A stretch of 54,237 nucleotides of DNA, taken from positions 1-54,237 of the forward strand of contig JAZSCT010000004.1 of assembly GCA_045530725.1 (NCBI GenBank), in the 5' to 3' direction. Below, piece by piece: positions 7,632 through 16,991 of the stretch (the stretch's first letter is position 1; each line of letters starts with the position of its first letter). Made by a program: the position numbers and the translations under genes. Under the pieces are notes generated by a model. It had not been told where the DNA came from. It searched no databases and saw only the letters and a list, made by a program, of their open reading frames with translations. Source of the stretch: SIG435 sp045530725 (lineage in GTDB: Bacteria > Bacillota > Clostridia > UMGS1810).

Positions 7632-8756
7632 TTGACAAACATAGATATGTGGCTATGGCTCAGCCATACTCAACTTGCTTCATATAAACAATATAAACTG
7701 TATGAAATGTTTGAATCTATCGAAAATATTTACAACCTTTCAGAAAATACAATGAGAATGACAGGTTTTCTTACAAATGCTGATATTCAGAAACTGGCTG
7801 ATAAATCTGTTGATAATATTGAAGAAACAAAAAGAAGTCTTGCTGACAGTAACATAAAAATTGTTACTATAGACTCCCCTGAATATCCTGAAAATCTTAA
7901 AAATCTTTCAGATCCACCCTGTGTACTATATATAAAAGGAAGATTTATTGATTTGAACAAATTTGCTTCCATCAGTGTGGTAGGCTCAAGACGTCCTACT
8001 CAGTACGGAGCATATGCGGCAGAATATATTTCAAGGGAAGTTGCAAAAAATGGCTATATTATCATAAGCGGTCTTGCAGACGGCATTGATTCTTTTGCAC
8101 ATTCAGGCGCACTTATGGCAGATATGCCTACTGTTGCTGTTATGGGATGCGGTATAGACAAAGTTTACCCTGCATCCAATACAAATCTTGCATCAAAAAT
8201 AATAAAAGAAGGTATGATTATAAGTGAGTATCCACCGGGAACTCCGCCGGCAAAGCACCGTTTTCCTGAAAGAAACAGAATAATTGCCGCATTGTCACTT
8301 GCTACGGCAGTAATCGAAGCAAATGAAAACAGCGGCTCACTTATCACATCAAAACTTGCACTTGAACTTGGAAAAGATGTTTTCGCCCTTCCGGGAAATA
8401 TCACAAGTCCCCGTTCAAAAGGTACAAACTGTCTAATAAGAGATGGTGCATATATCATAACAGAACCTGATGACATCTCTTCAATGTATGAAGAAAGATA
8501 CAAAGACTTTCTGTACAAAAAGGAATTTAACATTGAATCTCATAACCCATCGGTAAAATTATCACAGAATGCTTTTGACTCCAACAATGTGGCATTGGAA
8601 ATACTTGAACTTCTTGAGACAGGAAACAAGGATTTCGATACATTGTGTCAGGAATTGTCGCTTAGTTCAGCAGAACTTAGTGTAATACTTCTCGGGCTTG
8701 AAATAGAGGGAAAAGTAATTCAATATGCGCTGAATGTATATGGACTCAAAATGTAA
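7632..8756 (+). CDS. dprA: DNA processing protein DprA
   Basis: 374 residues. An N-terminal helical/SAM-like region (1-75) precedes the Rossmann-like core with GSRRPTQYG (118-126), GLADGIDSFAH and SEYPPGTPPAKHRFPERNRI. A C-terminal winged helix of about 60 residues (LELLETGNKDFDTLCQEL) closes the protein. DprA binds incoming single-stranded DNA and loads RecA during transformation. It is also kept in many non-competent Firmicutes. The start is a TTG at 7632, with GGAG about nine bases upstream; the next ATG (7647) is less well placed. It heads the conserved dprA-topA-trmFO block, 43 bases before topA. Confidence 0.95.
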   Translation: MTNIDMWLWLSHTQLASYKQYKLYEMFESIENIYNLSENTMRMTGFLTNADIQKLADKSVDNIEETKRSLADSNIKIVTIDSPEYPENLKNLSDPPCVLYIKGRFIDLNKFASISVVGSRRPTQYGAYAAEYISREVAKNGYIIISGLADGIDSFAHSGALMADMPTVAVMGCGIDKVYPASNTNLASKIIKEGMIISEYPPGTPPAKHRFPERNRIIAALSLATAVIEANENSGSLITSKLALELGKDVFALPGNITSPRSKGTNCLIRDGAYIITEPDDISSMYEERYKDFLYKKEFNIESHNPSVKLSQNAFDSNNVALEILELLETGNKDFDTLCQELSLSSAELSVILLGLEIEGKVIQYALNVYGLKM

Positions 8757-8799
8757 TTTCATCTTTTAAGATTTAAGATAAATATCGGAGGTAAAATTA

Positions 8800-10902
8800 A
8801 TGCCAAAAACTTCTACACCCAAATCCCCAAAGGGAAAACTCGTAATAGTTGAGTCTCCTGCAAAAGCAGGAACTATAAAGAAATACCTTGGCAAAGACTA
8901 CACAGTAATGGCAAGTAACGGTCATATTGTTGACTTGCCGAAAAGTCAACTTGGTATTGATACTGATAATAATTATGAGCCTAAATATATCACAATAAGA
9001 GGCAAGGCGGCACTTGTGAACAGTCTCAAAAAAGAAGCAAAAAATGCGGCAAAGATATTTCTTGCAACTGACCCTGACCGTGAAGGTGAGGCCATCAGTT
9101 GGCATCTTGCATCTCTTCTTGGAATTGATAAGAAATCAAAGTGCAGAATCACATTCAACGAGGTAACAAAAACTGCAGTAACAGAAGCAATTAAAAACCC
9201 ACGGGAAATCAACGACGATCTTGTAGATGCACAGCAGGCACGTCGTATCCTTGACAGAATCGTTGGTTATAAAATAAGCCCTATTCTGTGGAAGAAAGTA
9301 AAAAAAGGCTTAAGTGCAGGAAGAGTTCAGTCTGTTGCAACAAGACTTATATGTGACAGAGAAGAAGAAATCAATGCATTTATTCCTGAAGAATACTGGA
9401 CAATAGATGCTGCACTTATGAAGGATAAGAAGTCATTTAACGCAAAGTTCTACGGAAAAGGCAACAAAAAAATCGAGTTGACAAATCAGAAAGATACTGA
9501 AAAAATCCTTAAGGCTATTGACGGTGCAACATATACTGTTTCAGATGTAAAAAAAGCAGAAAAACAACGCACCCCTGCCCCACCTTTTACAACAAGTACA
9601 CTTCAACAGGAAGCCTCTAGAAAACTTGGTTTCACCACAATGAGAACAATGCAGGCTGCTCAGCAGTTGTATGAAGGTGTAGATGTAAACAAAAAAGGCA
9701 CAATCGGTCTTATAACCTATATGAGAACAGACTCATTAAGAATCTCTCAGGAGGCATCAGATGCCGCAAGAGAATTCATCGGAGAAAACTACGGAAAAGA
9801 ATTTCTCACAAAAGAGGCACGTATATACAGGACAAAGAAGGCTGCACAGGATGCCCACGAAGCAATCCGTCCTACATTTTCTTCTCTTACCCCTGCAATG
9901 GTAAAAGACAGTCTTTCAAATGATCAGTACAAACTCTACAACCTTATCTGGTGCCGTTTCATTGCAAGTCAGATGTCAAATGCAATCTATGACACAGTAA
10001 CCGTTACAATAGATGCCAACGGATACAGTTTCAAGGCAAACGGTTCATCAACAAAATTCCAGGGATTTACCCTTGTATATACAGAGGGTCAGGACAGAGA
10101 AGAAGAACAGACAAAGAAACTTCCTGAACTTAACGAAAACGATGAATTGAAACTTAAGAATATAGAATCAGAGCAGAGATTCACACAGCCACCCGCACGA
10201 TATACCGAAGCAGGACTTATCAAGGCTATGGAAGAACTGGGAATCGGACGTCCGAGTACCTATGCTCCTACAATCACTACAATTCTTGCAAGAGGATACA
10301 TCTTAAGAGAAAAGAAAATCCTCTCACCTACCGAACTTGGAATGATTGTGACAAACCTTATGAAAGAACATTTCGATCAGATTGTTGATACACAATTTAC
10401 TGCTGAAATGGAAGAAAAACTGGACAAAATTGCCGAAGGGGAAATCAAATGGGCAGAAACTGTTGATGAATTCTACAAACCATTTACAAAAGTTCTCAAA
10501 ACCGCAGAAGATGCTATTGGAAACATCGAAATCAAAGATGAAGTTTCTGATGTAAAATGTGACAAATGCGGCAGGCTTATGGTTTACAAAATGGGTAGAT
10601 TCGGAAAGTTCCTTGCTTGTCCAGGATTTCCTGAGTGCAGAAATGCAAAGGCAATCATCAAAGAGATAGGCATCAAATGCCCTAAATGCGGCGGAAACGT
10701 AATCGAAAAGAAATCAAGAACCGGAAAAGTGTTTTTCGGTTGTGATAATTATCCAACATGTGACTTCACAAGTTGGGATAAACCTCTTGATGAAAAATGC
10801 AGCGAATGTGGAGAAATCATGTATCAGAGAATGGGCAGATTCAAAGGAAAATACTGTCCTAAGTGTAATCCGCCGAAAGTATATGAAAAAGCAAAAAAAT
10901 AA
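8800..10902 (+). CDS. topA: DNA topoisomerase I
   Basis: 700 residues, type IA enzyme that relaxes negative supercoils. The toprim domain (KLVIVESPAKAGTIKKYLG, then DPDREGEAISWHL) carries the acidic metal ligands. The active-site tyrosine is Tyr307 in LITYMRTDS. Three C-terminal cysteine clusters form zinc ribbons: CDKCGRLM...CPGFPEC, CPKCGGN...CDNYPTC and CSECGEI...CPKC. The start follows CGGAGG by eight bases. It sits between dprA and trmFO, the usual order in Firmicutes. Confidence 0.97.
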   Translation: MPKTSTPKSPKGKLVIVESPAKAGTIKKYLGKDYTVMASNGHIVDLPKSQLGIDTDNNYEPKYITIRGKAALVNSLKKEAKNAAKIFLATDPDREGEAISWHLASLLGIDKKSKCRITFNEVTKTAVTEAIKNPREINDDLVDAQQARRILDRIVGYKISPILWKKVKKGLSAGRVQSVATRLICDREEEINAFIPEEYWTIDAALMKDKKSFNAKFYGKGNKKIELTNQKDTEKILKAIDGATYTVSDVKKAEKQRTPAPPFTTSTLQQEASRKLGFTTMRTMQAAQQLYEGVDVNKKGTIGLITYMRTDSLRISQEASDAAREFIGENYGKEFLTKEARIYRTKKAAQDAHEAIRPTFSSLTPAMVKDSLSNDQYKLYNLIWCRFIASQMSNAIYDTVTVTIDANGYSFKANGSSTKFQGFTLVYTEGQDREEEQTKKLPELNENDELKLKNIESEQRFTQPPARYTEAGLIKAMEELGIGRPSTYAPTITTILARGYILREKKILSPTELGMIVTNLMKEHFDQIVDTQFTAEMEEKLDKIAEGEIKWAETVDEFYKPFTKVLKTAEDAIGNIEIKDEVSDVKCDKCGRLMVYKMGRFGKFLACPGFPECRNAKAIIKEIGIKCPKCGGNVIEKKSRTGKVFFGCDNYPTCDFTSWDKPLDEKCSECGEIMYQRMGRFKGKYCPKCNPPKVYEKAKK

Positions 10903-10920
10903 CCTAACACGGAGATAAAT

Positions 10921-12228
10921 ATGACAGTAAACGTAATTGGTGCAGGTCTTGCAGGATGTGAATCAGCATGGCAAATAGCAAACAGAGGAATAAATGTAAA
11001 CTTATATGAAATGAAGCCAAAGAAATTCTCACCGGCTCACAAATCTCAAAACTTCAGCGAACTAGTCTGCTCAAACTCATTAAGAGCCGACGGTATAGAA
11101 AATGCAGTTGGTCTTCTCAAGGAAGAAATGAGAAACCTTAATTCCATCATTATGGAATGTGCCGACAACACAAGAGTCCCTGCAGGGGGTGCTCTGGCAG
11201 TTGACAGAGAAGGTTTTTCGGCTCTTGTCACAGAGAAAATCAAATCTCATCCTCTGATTACCGTATATGAGGAAGAAATCACAAAGATTGATATAGATCA
11301 TTACACTATCATAGCAACAGGACCTCTTACAGACGGAGATTTATATGATGAAATAATCAATCTTTTCAAGGAAGAATCAGGCGACGATTGTCTCCACTTC
11401 TTTGATGCGGCTGCACCTATCGTTTCATACGAAAGCATCGATATGACAAAGGCTTACAGAGCCGCAAGATATGACAAAGGCGATGCGGACTATATAAACT
11501 GTCCTATGAACAAAGATGAATATGACAAATTCTATCAGGAACTTATTTCTGCAACAGAAGCAGAAGTTCACGGGTTTGAAAAAAAGATGGTATTCGAAGG
11601 ATGTATGCCTGTGGAAGTAATGGCAAAAAGAGGCGAACAGACTCTCCTTTTCGGACCATTAAAGCCAGTCGGTCTTCCATATCCCGGAACTGACAAAATT
11701 CCTTATGCGGTAGTACAGTTGAGACAGGACAACAGCGATGGAACGCTATTTAATATAGTAGGATTTCAGACACATCTTAAATTCGGTGAACAAAAAAGAG
11801 TATTCTCTCTTATACCCGGACTTGAAAATGCAGAATTTGTACGTTACGGAGTAATGCACAGAAACTCATATATCAAATCCCCTATTGTACTTAATAAATT
11901 CTATCAGACAAAAAAATATCCAAAACTGTTCTTTGCAGGTCAGATCACAGGTGTGGAAGGTTATATAGAATCCGCCTCAAGCGGACTTGTGGCAGGAGTA
12001 AACATTTCAAACCTTATCCTTGGAAAAGAAATGATTGATTTCACAAGAATAACTGCAATAGGATCTCTCGCAAACTACGTTTCCGATTCTACAGTAACAA
12101 ATTTTCAGCCTATGAACGTAAACTTCGGAATTATGGAAGGACTTAATGAAAGAATCCGAAACAAAAAAGAAAAAAATGCAAAAATAGCACAACGTGCACT
12201 TGATTATATTAAAACCACAGAGGTGTAA
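10921..12228 (+). CDS. trmFO: methylenetetrahydrofolate-tRNA-(uracil-5-)-methyltransferase
   Basis: 435 residues. FAD-binding motif VIGAGLAGCESAWQIA at 4-19, followed by the family blocks FSELVCSNSLRAD, NTRVPAGGALAVDR and GVEGYIESASSGL. The enzyme makes ribothymidine at position 54 of tRNA using methylene-tetrahydrofolate and FADH2. The length is normal. It starts 18 bases after topA behind a GGAG and ends two bases before rnhA, so the genes are co-transcribed. Confidence 0.97.
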   Translation: MTVNVIGAGLAGCESAWQIANRGINVNLYEMKPKKFSPAHKSQNFSELVCSNSLRADGIENAVGLLKEEMRNLNSIIMECADNTRVPAGGALAVDREGFSALVTEKIKSHPLITVYEEEITKIDIDHYTIIATGPLTDGDLYDEIINLFKEESGDDCLHFFDAAAPIVSYESIDMTKAYRAARYDKGDADYINCPMNKDEYDKFYQELISATEAEVHGFEKKMVFEGCMPVEVMAKRGEQTLLFGPLKPVGLPYPGTDKIPYAVVQLRQDNSDGTLFNIVGFQTHLKFGEQKRVFSLIPGLENAEFVRYGVMHRNSYIKSPIVLNKFYQTKKYPKLFFAGQITGVEGYIESASSGLVAGVNISNLILGKEMIDFTRITAIGSLANYVSDSTVTNFQPMNVNFGIMEGLNERIRNKKEKNAKIAQRALDYIKTTEV

Positions 12229-12229
12229 T

Positions 12230-12697
12230 ATGAAAGAGGTAAATATTTATACAGACGGGGCTTGCAGCGGCAATCCCGGTCCCGGAGGATTTGGTGCAAT
12301 TCTTGTATATAATGGTGTAAAAAAAGAAATTTCCGAAGGTTATAAACTTACAACAAACAACAGAATGGAAATTCTCGGTGTGATAAAAGCACTTTCACTT
12401 CTCAAGGAGCAATGCACGGTAAACCTTTATTCCGACTCAAAATACGTAACAGATATGGTAAATCAGGGCTGGATAGAGAAATGGAAATCAAACAACTGGA
12501 TGAGGACAAAAAAGGATAAAGCAAAAAACATAGATCTTCTCGAAAAGTTCTATTCCCTTATTCACTACCATAAAGTAAACTTCATATGGCTGAAGGGACA
12601 TGCGGGACATCCGGAAAACGAGCGATGTGACCAACTTGCAGTATCTGCCTACAACGGAGAAAATCTTCTTGATGATACAGGGTTTGACGGAATATAA
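12230..12697 (+). CDS. rnhA: ribonuclease HI
   Basis: 155 residues. Catalytic carboxylates are visible: Asp9 (YTDGACSGNPGPGG), Glu47 (NNRMEILG), Asp69 (YSDSKYVTDM) and the late Asp in GHPENERCDQLA. The enzyme cuts RNA in RNA-DNA hybrids, a natural companion of topoisomerase I in limiting R-loops. The ATG at 12230 is preceded by AGAGGTG inside the end of trmFO. A longer in-frame reading into trmFO has no support. A strong terminator follows. Confidence 0.95.
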   Translation: MKEVNIYTDGACSGNPGPGGFGAILVYNGVKKEISEGYKLTTNNRMEILGVIKALSLLKEQCTVNLYSDSKYVTDMVNQGWIEKWKSNNWMRTKKDKAKNIDLLEKFYSLIHYHKVNFIWLKGHAGHPENERCDQLAVSAYNGENLLDDTGFDGI

Positions 12698-12724
12698 AAC
12701 ATCAGTTTTTAATAAGTATTATAT

Positions 12725-12763
12725 AAGCACCTTTGCAGATAATAACTGCAAAGGTGCTTTTTC
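12725..12763 (+). terminator. strong terminator after rnhA
   Basis: 14-bp perfect stem AAGCACCTTTGCAG (12725-12738) and its complement (12746-12759), seven-base loop, then a T-run. It ends the dprA-topA-trmFO-rnhA transcript. Confidence 0.93.
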
Positions 12764-12812
12764 ATAAAATAGGAGATTTAGTTTCAAAATGGAAAATTAC
12801 TCAATTTTGCTA

Positions 12813-12841
12813 TTGAAATCCTCTCAAAGATATGCTAAAAT
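12813..12841 (+). promoter_or_regulatory. sigma-A promoter for the nifS-iscU pair
   Basis: TTGAAA (12813-12818), 17-base spacer and TAAAAT (12836-12841). About 60 bases of leader precede the start codon. No iscR gene lies upstream, and no IscR-type site was recognised. Confidence 0.65.
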
Positions 12842-12904
12842 ATACTTTGGTAATTTTTTAACATAGTTAGACACGACTAATCATAAGAAAGGAGTATTTC
12901 AACA

Positions 12905-14068
12905 ATGAATAATACAATTTATCTTGATAATGCAGCCACAACTCCATTAAGAAAAGAAGTTCTCGACGAAATGATGCCATATCTTACTGATTATTACGGA
13001 AATGCATCATCTATATACAAAATAGGCCTCAAATCAAGAACCGCTATTGACGGTGCAAGAGAAAAGGTTGCAGGTATTCTTGGTTGCTCTTCAAAAGAAA
13101 TATATTTCACATCATGCGGATCAGAATCTGACAACTGGGCAATCAAAGGCTATGTAATGGCAAGCCTTAAGAAAGGCAACCACATCATCACATCAAAAAT
13201 CGAGCATCATGCTGTGCTTCATACATGCCAGTATCTTGAAAAGAACGGATTTGAAGTTACATATCTTCCCGTTGATGAAACAGGAATGATATCACTTGAA
13301 GATCTTAAAGCGGCTATCCGTCCTACCACAACCCTTATCACAATAATGTATGCAAATAACGAAATCGGAACTATCCAGCCCATAAGAGAAATTGCAAAGA
13401 TTGCACACGAAAATGGTATTGTATTCCATACAGATGCAGTTCAGGCTATCGGTTCTGTAAAAGTAGATGTGAAGGAACTTGACGTGGATATGCTCTCACT
13501 TTCTGCACACAAGTTCAACGGTCCTAAGGGTATCGGTGCATTGTATATCAGAAGAGGTATTTATCCTCACAACTTTATGCACGGCGGTGCTCAGGAATCA
13601 GGCAAAAGAGCAGGCACAGAAAACACAGCAAACATCATCGGTCTTGCAAAAGCACTTGAACTTGCCACAGAAAACCTTGATGAAAAAATCAAAAAAATCT
13701 CTGACTTAAGGGATTATATAATAAATAAAATACAGTCAGATATCCCCTATTGCCGTCTTAATGGGCACAGGGATGAAAGACTTCCCGGGAATGTGAATTT
13801 CTCATTTGAGTTCATCGAAGGAGAATCACTTCTTCTGATGCTCAGCATGAACAATATTGCAGCATCATCAGGTTCTGCATGTACATCAGGGTCACTTGAT
13901 CCTTCACATGTACTCCTCTCAATCGGACTTCCTCACGAACTTGCACACGGGTCATTAAGAGTTTCTCTCGGATATCAGAACACCAAGGAAGATGCGGACA
14001 AACTCCTGGAAGTTCTTCCGGGAATTGTTCAGAGACTCAGAGAGATGTCTCCTCTGTACGAAAACTAA
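12905..14068 (+). CDS. nifS: cysteine desulfurase (NifS/IscS type)
   Basis: 387 residues, class V PLP aminotransferase fold. It starts YLDNAATTPLRKEVLDEM. The PLP lysine is Lys203 in SLSAHKFNGPKG, and the persulfide-forming Cys326 lies in SSGSACTSGSLDPSHVL. It moves sulfur from cysteine to the IscU scaffold, encoded 17 bases downstream, for iron-sulfur cluster assembly. The start follows GAAAGGAG with good spacing. Because no iscR, hscA or fdx genes are adjacent, this is the two-gene NifS-NifU arrangement common in Clostridia. Confidence 0.95.
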   Translation: MNNTIYLDNAATTPLRKEVLDEMMPYLTDYYGNASSIYKIGLKSRTAIDGAREKVAGILGCSSKEIYFTSCGSESDNWAIKGYVMASLKKGNHIITSKIEHHAVLHTCQYLEKNGFEVTYLPVDETGMISLEDLKAAIRPTTTLITIMYANNEIGTIQPIREIAKIAHENGIVFHTDAVQAIGSVKVDVKELDVDMLSLSAHKFNGPKGIGALYIRRGIYPHNFMHGGAQESGKRAGTENTANIIGLAKALELATENLDEKIKKISDLRDYIINKIQSDIPYCRLNGHRDERLPGNVNFSFEFIEGESLLLMLSMNNIAASSGSACTSGSLDPSHVLLSIGLPHELAHGSLRVSLGYQNTKEDADKLLEVLPGIVQRLREMSPLYEN

Positions 14069-14085
14069 GAAAGGATTTAGATACT

Positions 14086-14526
14086 ATGTTATATTCAGAA
14101 AAAGTAATGGATCACTTTTCCAATCCAAGAAATGTTGGCGAAGTGGAAAATGCCAACGCCGTAGGTCAGGTAGGAAATGCAAAATGCGGCGATATAATGA
14201 AGATTTCCATGAGAATTGAAAATGATATAATCGAAGAAGTAAAATTCAAGACTTTCGGTTGCGGTGCGGCTGTTGCTACAAGTTCTATGGCTACAGAACT
14301 TGTAAAAGGAAAAACTATTGATGAAGCACTTAATCTTACAAACAAAGCAGTTATGGAGGCTCTCGATGGTCTTCCACCGGTAAAGGTACATTGCTCTGTC
14401 CTTGCAGAAGAAGCCATTGCCGCTTGTATTCAGGACTATTATGACAGACTTGGCATAGACAAGAAGGTGTCAAAAAGTTGTTCGGGATGTTGTGAAACAT
14501 GTCACAATCACGAAGAGCATCAGTAA
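14086..14526 (+). CDS. iscU: iron-sulfur cluster scaffold, IscU/NifU N-terminal type
   Basis: 146 residues. Three scaffold cysteines are present: Cys34 (NAKCGD), Cys59 (TFGCGAA) and Cys103 (VHCSVLAEEA). The usual domain ends near residue 125. A further tail ends SKSCSGCCETCHNHEEHQ with four closely spaced Cys (132, 135, 136, 139) and His residues, a tail known from clostridial NifU-like proteins that may bind an extra metal. It follows nifS by 17 bases behind an AAAGGA. Cluster assembly on this scaffold feeds cytoplasmic iron-sulfur enzymes. Confidence 0.94.
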   Translation: MLYSEKVMDHFSNPRNVGEVENANAVGQVGNAKCGDIMKISMRIENDIIEEVKFKTFGCGAAVATSSMATELVKGKTIDEALNLTNKAVMEALDGLPPVKVHCSVLAEEAIAACIQDYYDRLGIDKKVSKSCSGCCETCHNHEEHQ

Positions 14527-14567
14527 TTTCAACAATTAGAACTCAGAAATTATAACAAATTATACAG

Positions 14568-14606
14568 GAAGTGCAAAGAAAAATATTTGCACTTCTTTTC
14601 TTTTTA
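14568..14606 (+). terminator. terminator after iscU
   Basis: GAAGTGCAAA (14568-14577) pairs perfectly with TTTGCACTTC (14586-14595), followed by TTTTCTTTTT. Confidence 0.9.
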
Positions 14607-14634
14607 GTTTTTAACTTTTTTGTAACTTTTTTGT

Positions 14635-14662
14635 TTGACTTTTTTAATAATTATGATATAAT
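14635..14662 (+). promoter_or_regulatory. sigma-A promoter for the two-component system
   Basis: TTGACT (14635-14640), 16-base spacer and a perfect TATAAT (14657-14662), 60 bases before the response regulator start. Confidence 0.75.
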
Positions 14663-14722
14663 TAAATCTATGAGTATATTAACTCATTTTATACATTAAG
14701 CCGATTGACAAGGAGAAGAAAA

Positions 14723-15397
14723 ATGAAAATTTTGATTGTTGACGACGAAAAGTTACTTGTGAAGGGAATCCGCTTCAATTTTGAACAGGACGGATACCAG
14801 GTAGAAACCGCATTTGACGGCGAAGAGGCTTTGCGTCTTGCTAAAGATAAAACCATTGATCTTATCATTCTTGACCTTATGCTTCCGAAAATTGACGGAA
14901 TCAGCGTTTGTCAGAAGATAAGGGAGTTTTCTAATGTACCTATCATTATCCTTACTGCAAAATCCGAAGATATGGACAAGATTCTAGGACTTGAGTACGG
15001 TGCAGATGACTACATAACAAAGCCATTTAACATTCTGGAACTCAAAGCCAGGGTAAAAGCGATCATCAGAAGATCATCACAGGCTTTGCAGGATAAGTCG
15101 AAAGTAAGTTTCGGCGATATCTCTCTTGATTACAATCAGAGAAAAATCACCATAAACGGCGTATCCAAGGACCTTACAAGTAAGGAATTTGACCTTATGG
15201 ATCTTTTTGTGTCCAATCCGAACAAGGTTTATTCCAGAGAAAGTCTTCTCGACCTTGTGTGGGGATATGACTATCCCGGTGATGCACGTACAGTAGATGT
15301 ACATATAAGACGTCTCAGAGAAAAAATTGAGCCCAACAGCGCTGAGCCAATTTATATAATAACAAAATGGGGGGCTGGTTACTATTTTAAGCACTAA
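14723..15397 (+). CDS. OmpR/PhoB-family response regulator
   Basis: 224 residues from the ATG at 14723, which follows AAGGAGAAG. An upstream in-frame TTG (14705) would swallow that site. Receiver domain 1-115 has the acidic pocket (VDDE), phosphorylation site Asp51 (LIILDLMLP), Thr in ILTAKS and Lys in YITKPF. The C-terminal winged helix (about 128-224) ends TKWGAGYYFKH. It acts as a DNA-binding regulator phosphorylated by the kinase encoded next. The targets are not shown by the sequence. The downstream mscL, overlapping the kinase gene, may be one of them. Confidence 0.95.
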   Translation: MKILIVDDEKLLVKGIRFNFEQDGYQVETAFDGEEALRLAKDKTIDLIILDLMLPKIDGISVCQKIREFSNVPIIILTAKSEDMDKILGLEYGADDYITKPFNILELKARVKAIIRRSSQALQDKSKVSFGDISLDYNQRKITINGVSKDLTSKEFDLMDLFVSNPNKVYSRESLLDLVWGYDYPGDARTVDVHIRRLREKIEPNSAEPIYIITKWGAGYYFKH

Positions 15398-15539
15398 TGC
15401 CCACCACTCAACAAAGAAAATTTCTCAGAAAAAGGCTCTTTTTCACATACCCAACTCATCAGAAGATAAAAAACAAAAGAAACCATTCAGACTGAAATTC
15501 AATACACTTACATCCAAACTTGTACCAACTTATTTTCTA

Positions 15540-16991
15540 GTGATGATAATAACATTTCTGATGTTCAGTTATTATATAACCAATTCTATAACTTCATATA
15601 TGAATTCAAATGAAAAAAAGGAAGCAATTACTCAGGCTGAAGTGATAGCAAAAATTGCATCCGATACAGAAAAAGGTTTTATTTCTTCTGATTTCAAAAC
15701 TATTTCTCCGGATTTTGATACATTTCTCACTGACACATTGAAAATCTCCACCGACTCCCGCGTGGTAATTACAAATGACAAAGCAGAATCAATATATGAT
15801 TCATTGCACGACAAAGAAACTGTTGCATCAGTAAAAGATAATCAGGGACTGCTCAAATCCATTTCAACGGGCAAATCCGAGTTTGAAATCTCCAAATCAC
15901 GTGATGGTGTGTCTGTTGTAAATGTTGCCGTTCCTATTGTAACAAGTTCAAGACCTACCCACCCTATAGGTGCGGTATATCTTACATACGAACTTTCATC
16001 AAATGATTTTGTAGCATCTCTTACAAAGGATATGATAATTATATTTATTGCCATAACTCTTGTAATGGGGCTGTTTATATTCATTGTGGCAAATCTTGTG
16101 ACAAAACGTATTGCAGAATTTACCAACAAAATTACCAAAATGAGCAAAGACGGTATCATAGATGAGAAAATGGACGAAAAAGGCAATGATGAAGTGGCAA
16201 AACTAGGAAAAGCATTCAATAGAATGAATGAAAAACTTGCCCTTCTTGAAAAGAAACGTGTGGAGTTCGTTTCAGATGCATCACACGAATTAAAGACGCC
16301 CTTAAGTTCTATCAAACTTATGTGCGACTCCATTATACAGAATCCTGATCTTGATCAGGAAAGTATTCAGGAATTTCTCAATGATATAAATTCCGAGACA
16401 GGAAGACTGTCAAGAATAATCGAAAAACTTCTCTATCTTACGAAACTCGACCTGGCTCAGTCAGAAAAGAAACTCTTAAGCGTAGAATTTGTAGATATAA
16501 GAGAAATTGTTATGGATATTGTTAAAAACCTCGCCCCGATTGCAGAGCAGAAAAATATATCCATAAACACCGTGTACTGCGAATCAGTACATATTATGGC
16601 AGACCGTGACAGACTGTGGCAGGGTGTATATAATATAATTGACAACGCTATCAAATACACCAAAGAAAACGGTCAGGTCATTATAGGTATAACCAAAGAC
16701 GGAAATGACGCCATCATTGCAGTAAAAGACAGCGGAATCGGTATCTCTGAAGAAAATCTGAAACTAATATTCGACAGATTTTATCGTGTAGATAAGGCTC
16801 GTTCCAGAGAAACGGGCGGAAGCGGTCTGGGACTTGCAATAGCAAACGAAAGCATAGAAATGATTGGAGGAACCATTGACGTTAAGTCAACAGAGGGAAA
16901 AGGAACCACATTTTCGGTATCCATTCCCCTTTTTACACACAACAACCCAAAATTAAAATCAAAAGATAAAGAACAGGAGATAAAAGTATGA
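15540..16991 (+). CDS. membrane sensor histidine kinase
   Basis: At least 483 residues. The order is a first membrane helix (PTYFLVMIITFLMFSYYITN), an extracytoplasmic sensor domain, a second helix (about 160-188, IIIFIAITLVMGLFIFIVA), HAMP, HisKA with phospho-acceptor His249 (SDASHELKTPLSS), then HATPase with DNAIKYT, DSGIGIS and GGSGLGLAIA. The given start (GTG 15540) is the first canonical start in frame but lies inside the first helix and has no Shine-Dalgarno. The frame stays open back to 15363 and encodes a basic N-terminus (KKQKKPFRLKFNTLTSKL), so the true protein probably begins upstream, perhaps at CTG 15375 or ATT 15384 overlapping the regulator's end. Its stop overlaps the mscL start (ATGA). 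Confidence 0.9.
   Translation: MMIITFLMFSYYITNSITSYMNSNEKKEAITQAEVIAKIASDTEKGFISSDFKTISPDFDTFLTDTLKISTDSRVVITNDKAESIYDSLHDKETVASVKDNQGLLKSISTGKSEFEISKSRDGVSVVNVAVPIVTSSRPTHPIGAVYLTYELSSNDFVASLTKDMIIIFIAITLVMGLFIFIVANLVTKRIAEFTNKITKMSKDGIIDEKMDEKGNDEVAKLGKAFNRMNEKLALLEKKRVEFVSDASHELKTPLSSIKLMCDSIIQNPDLDQESIQEFLNDINSETGRLSRIIEKLLYLTKLDLAQSEKKLLSVEFVDIREIVMDIVKNLAPIAEQKNISINTVYCESVHIMADRDRLWQGVYNIIDNAIKYTKENGQVIIGITKDGNDAIIAVKDSGIGISEENLKLIFDRFYRVDKARSRETGGSGLGLAIANESIEMIGGTIDVKSTEGKGTTFSVSIPLFTHNNPKLKSKDKEQEIKV

Noticed and set aside
15360..15400. Regulator-kinase fusion by a missing base in the G-run
   Set aside because: The regulator ends with the normal WGAGYYF family C-terminus before its stop, so a simple sequencing deletion making one fused gene is less likely than a non-canonical start; it is kept only as an alternative.
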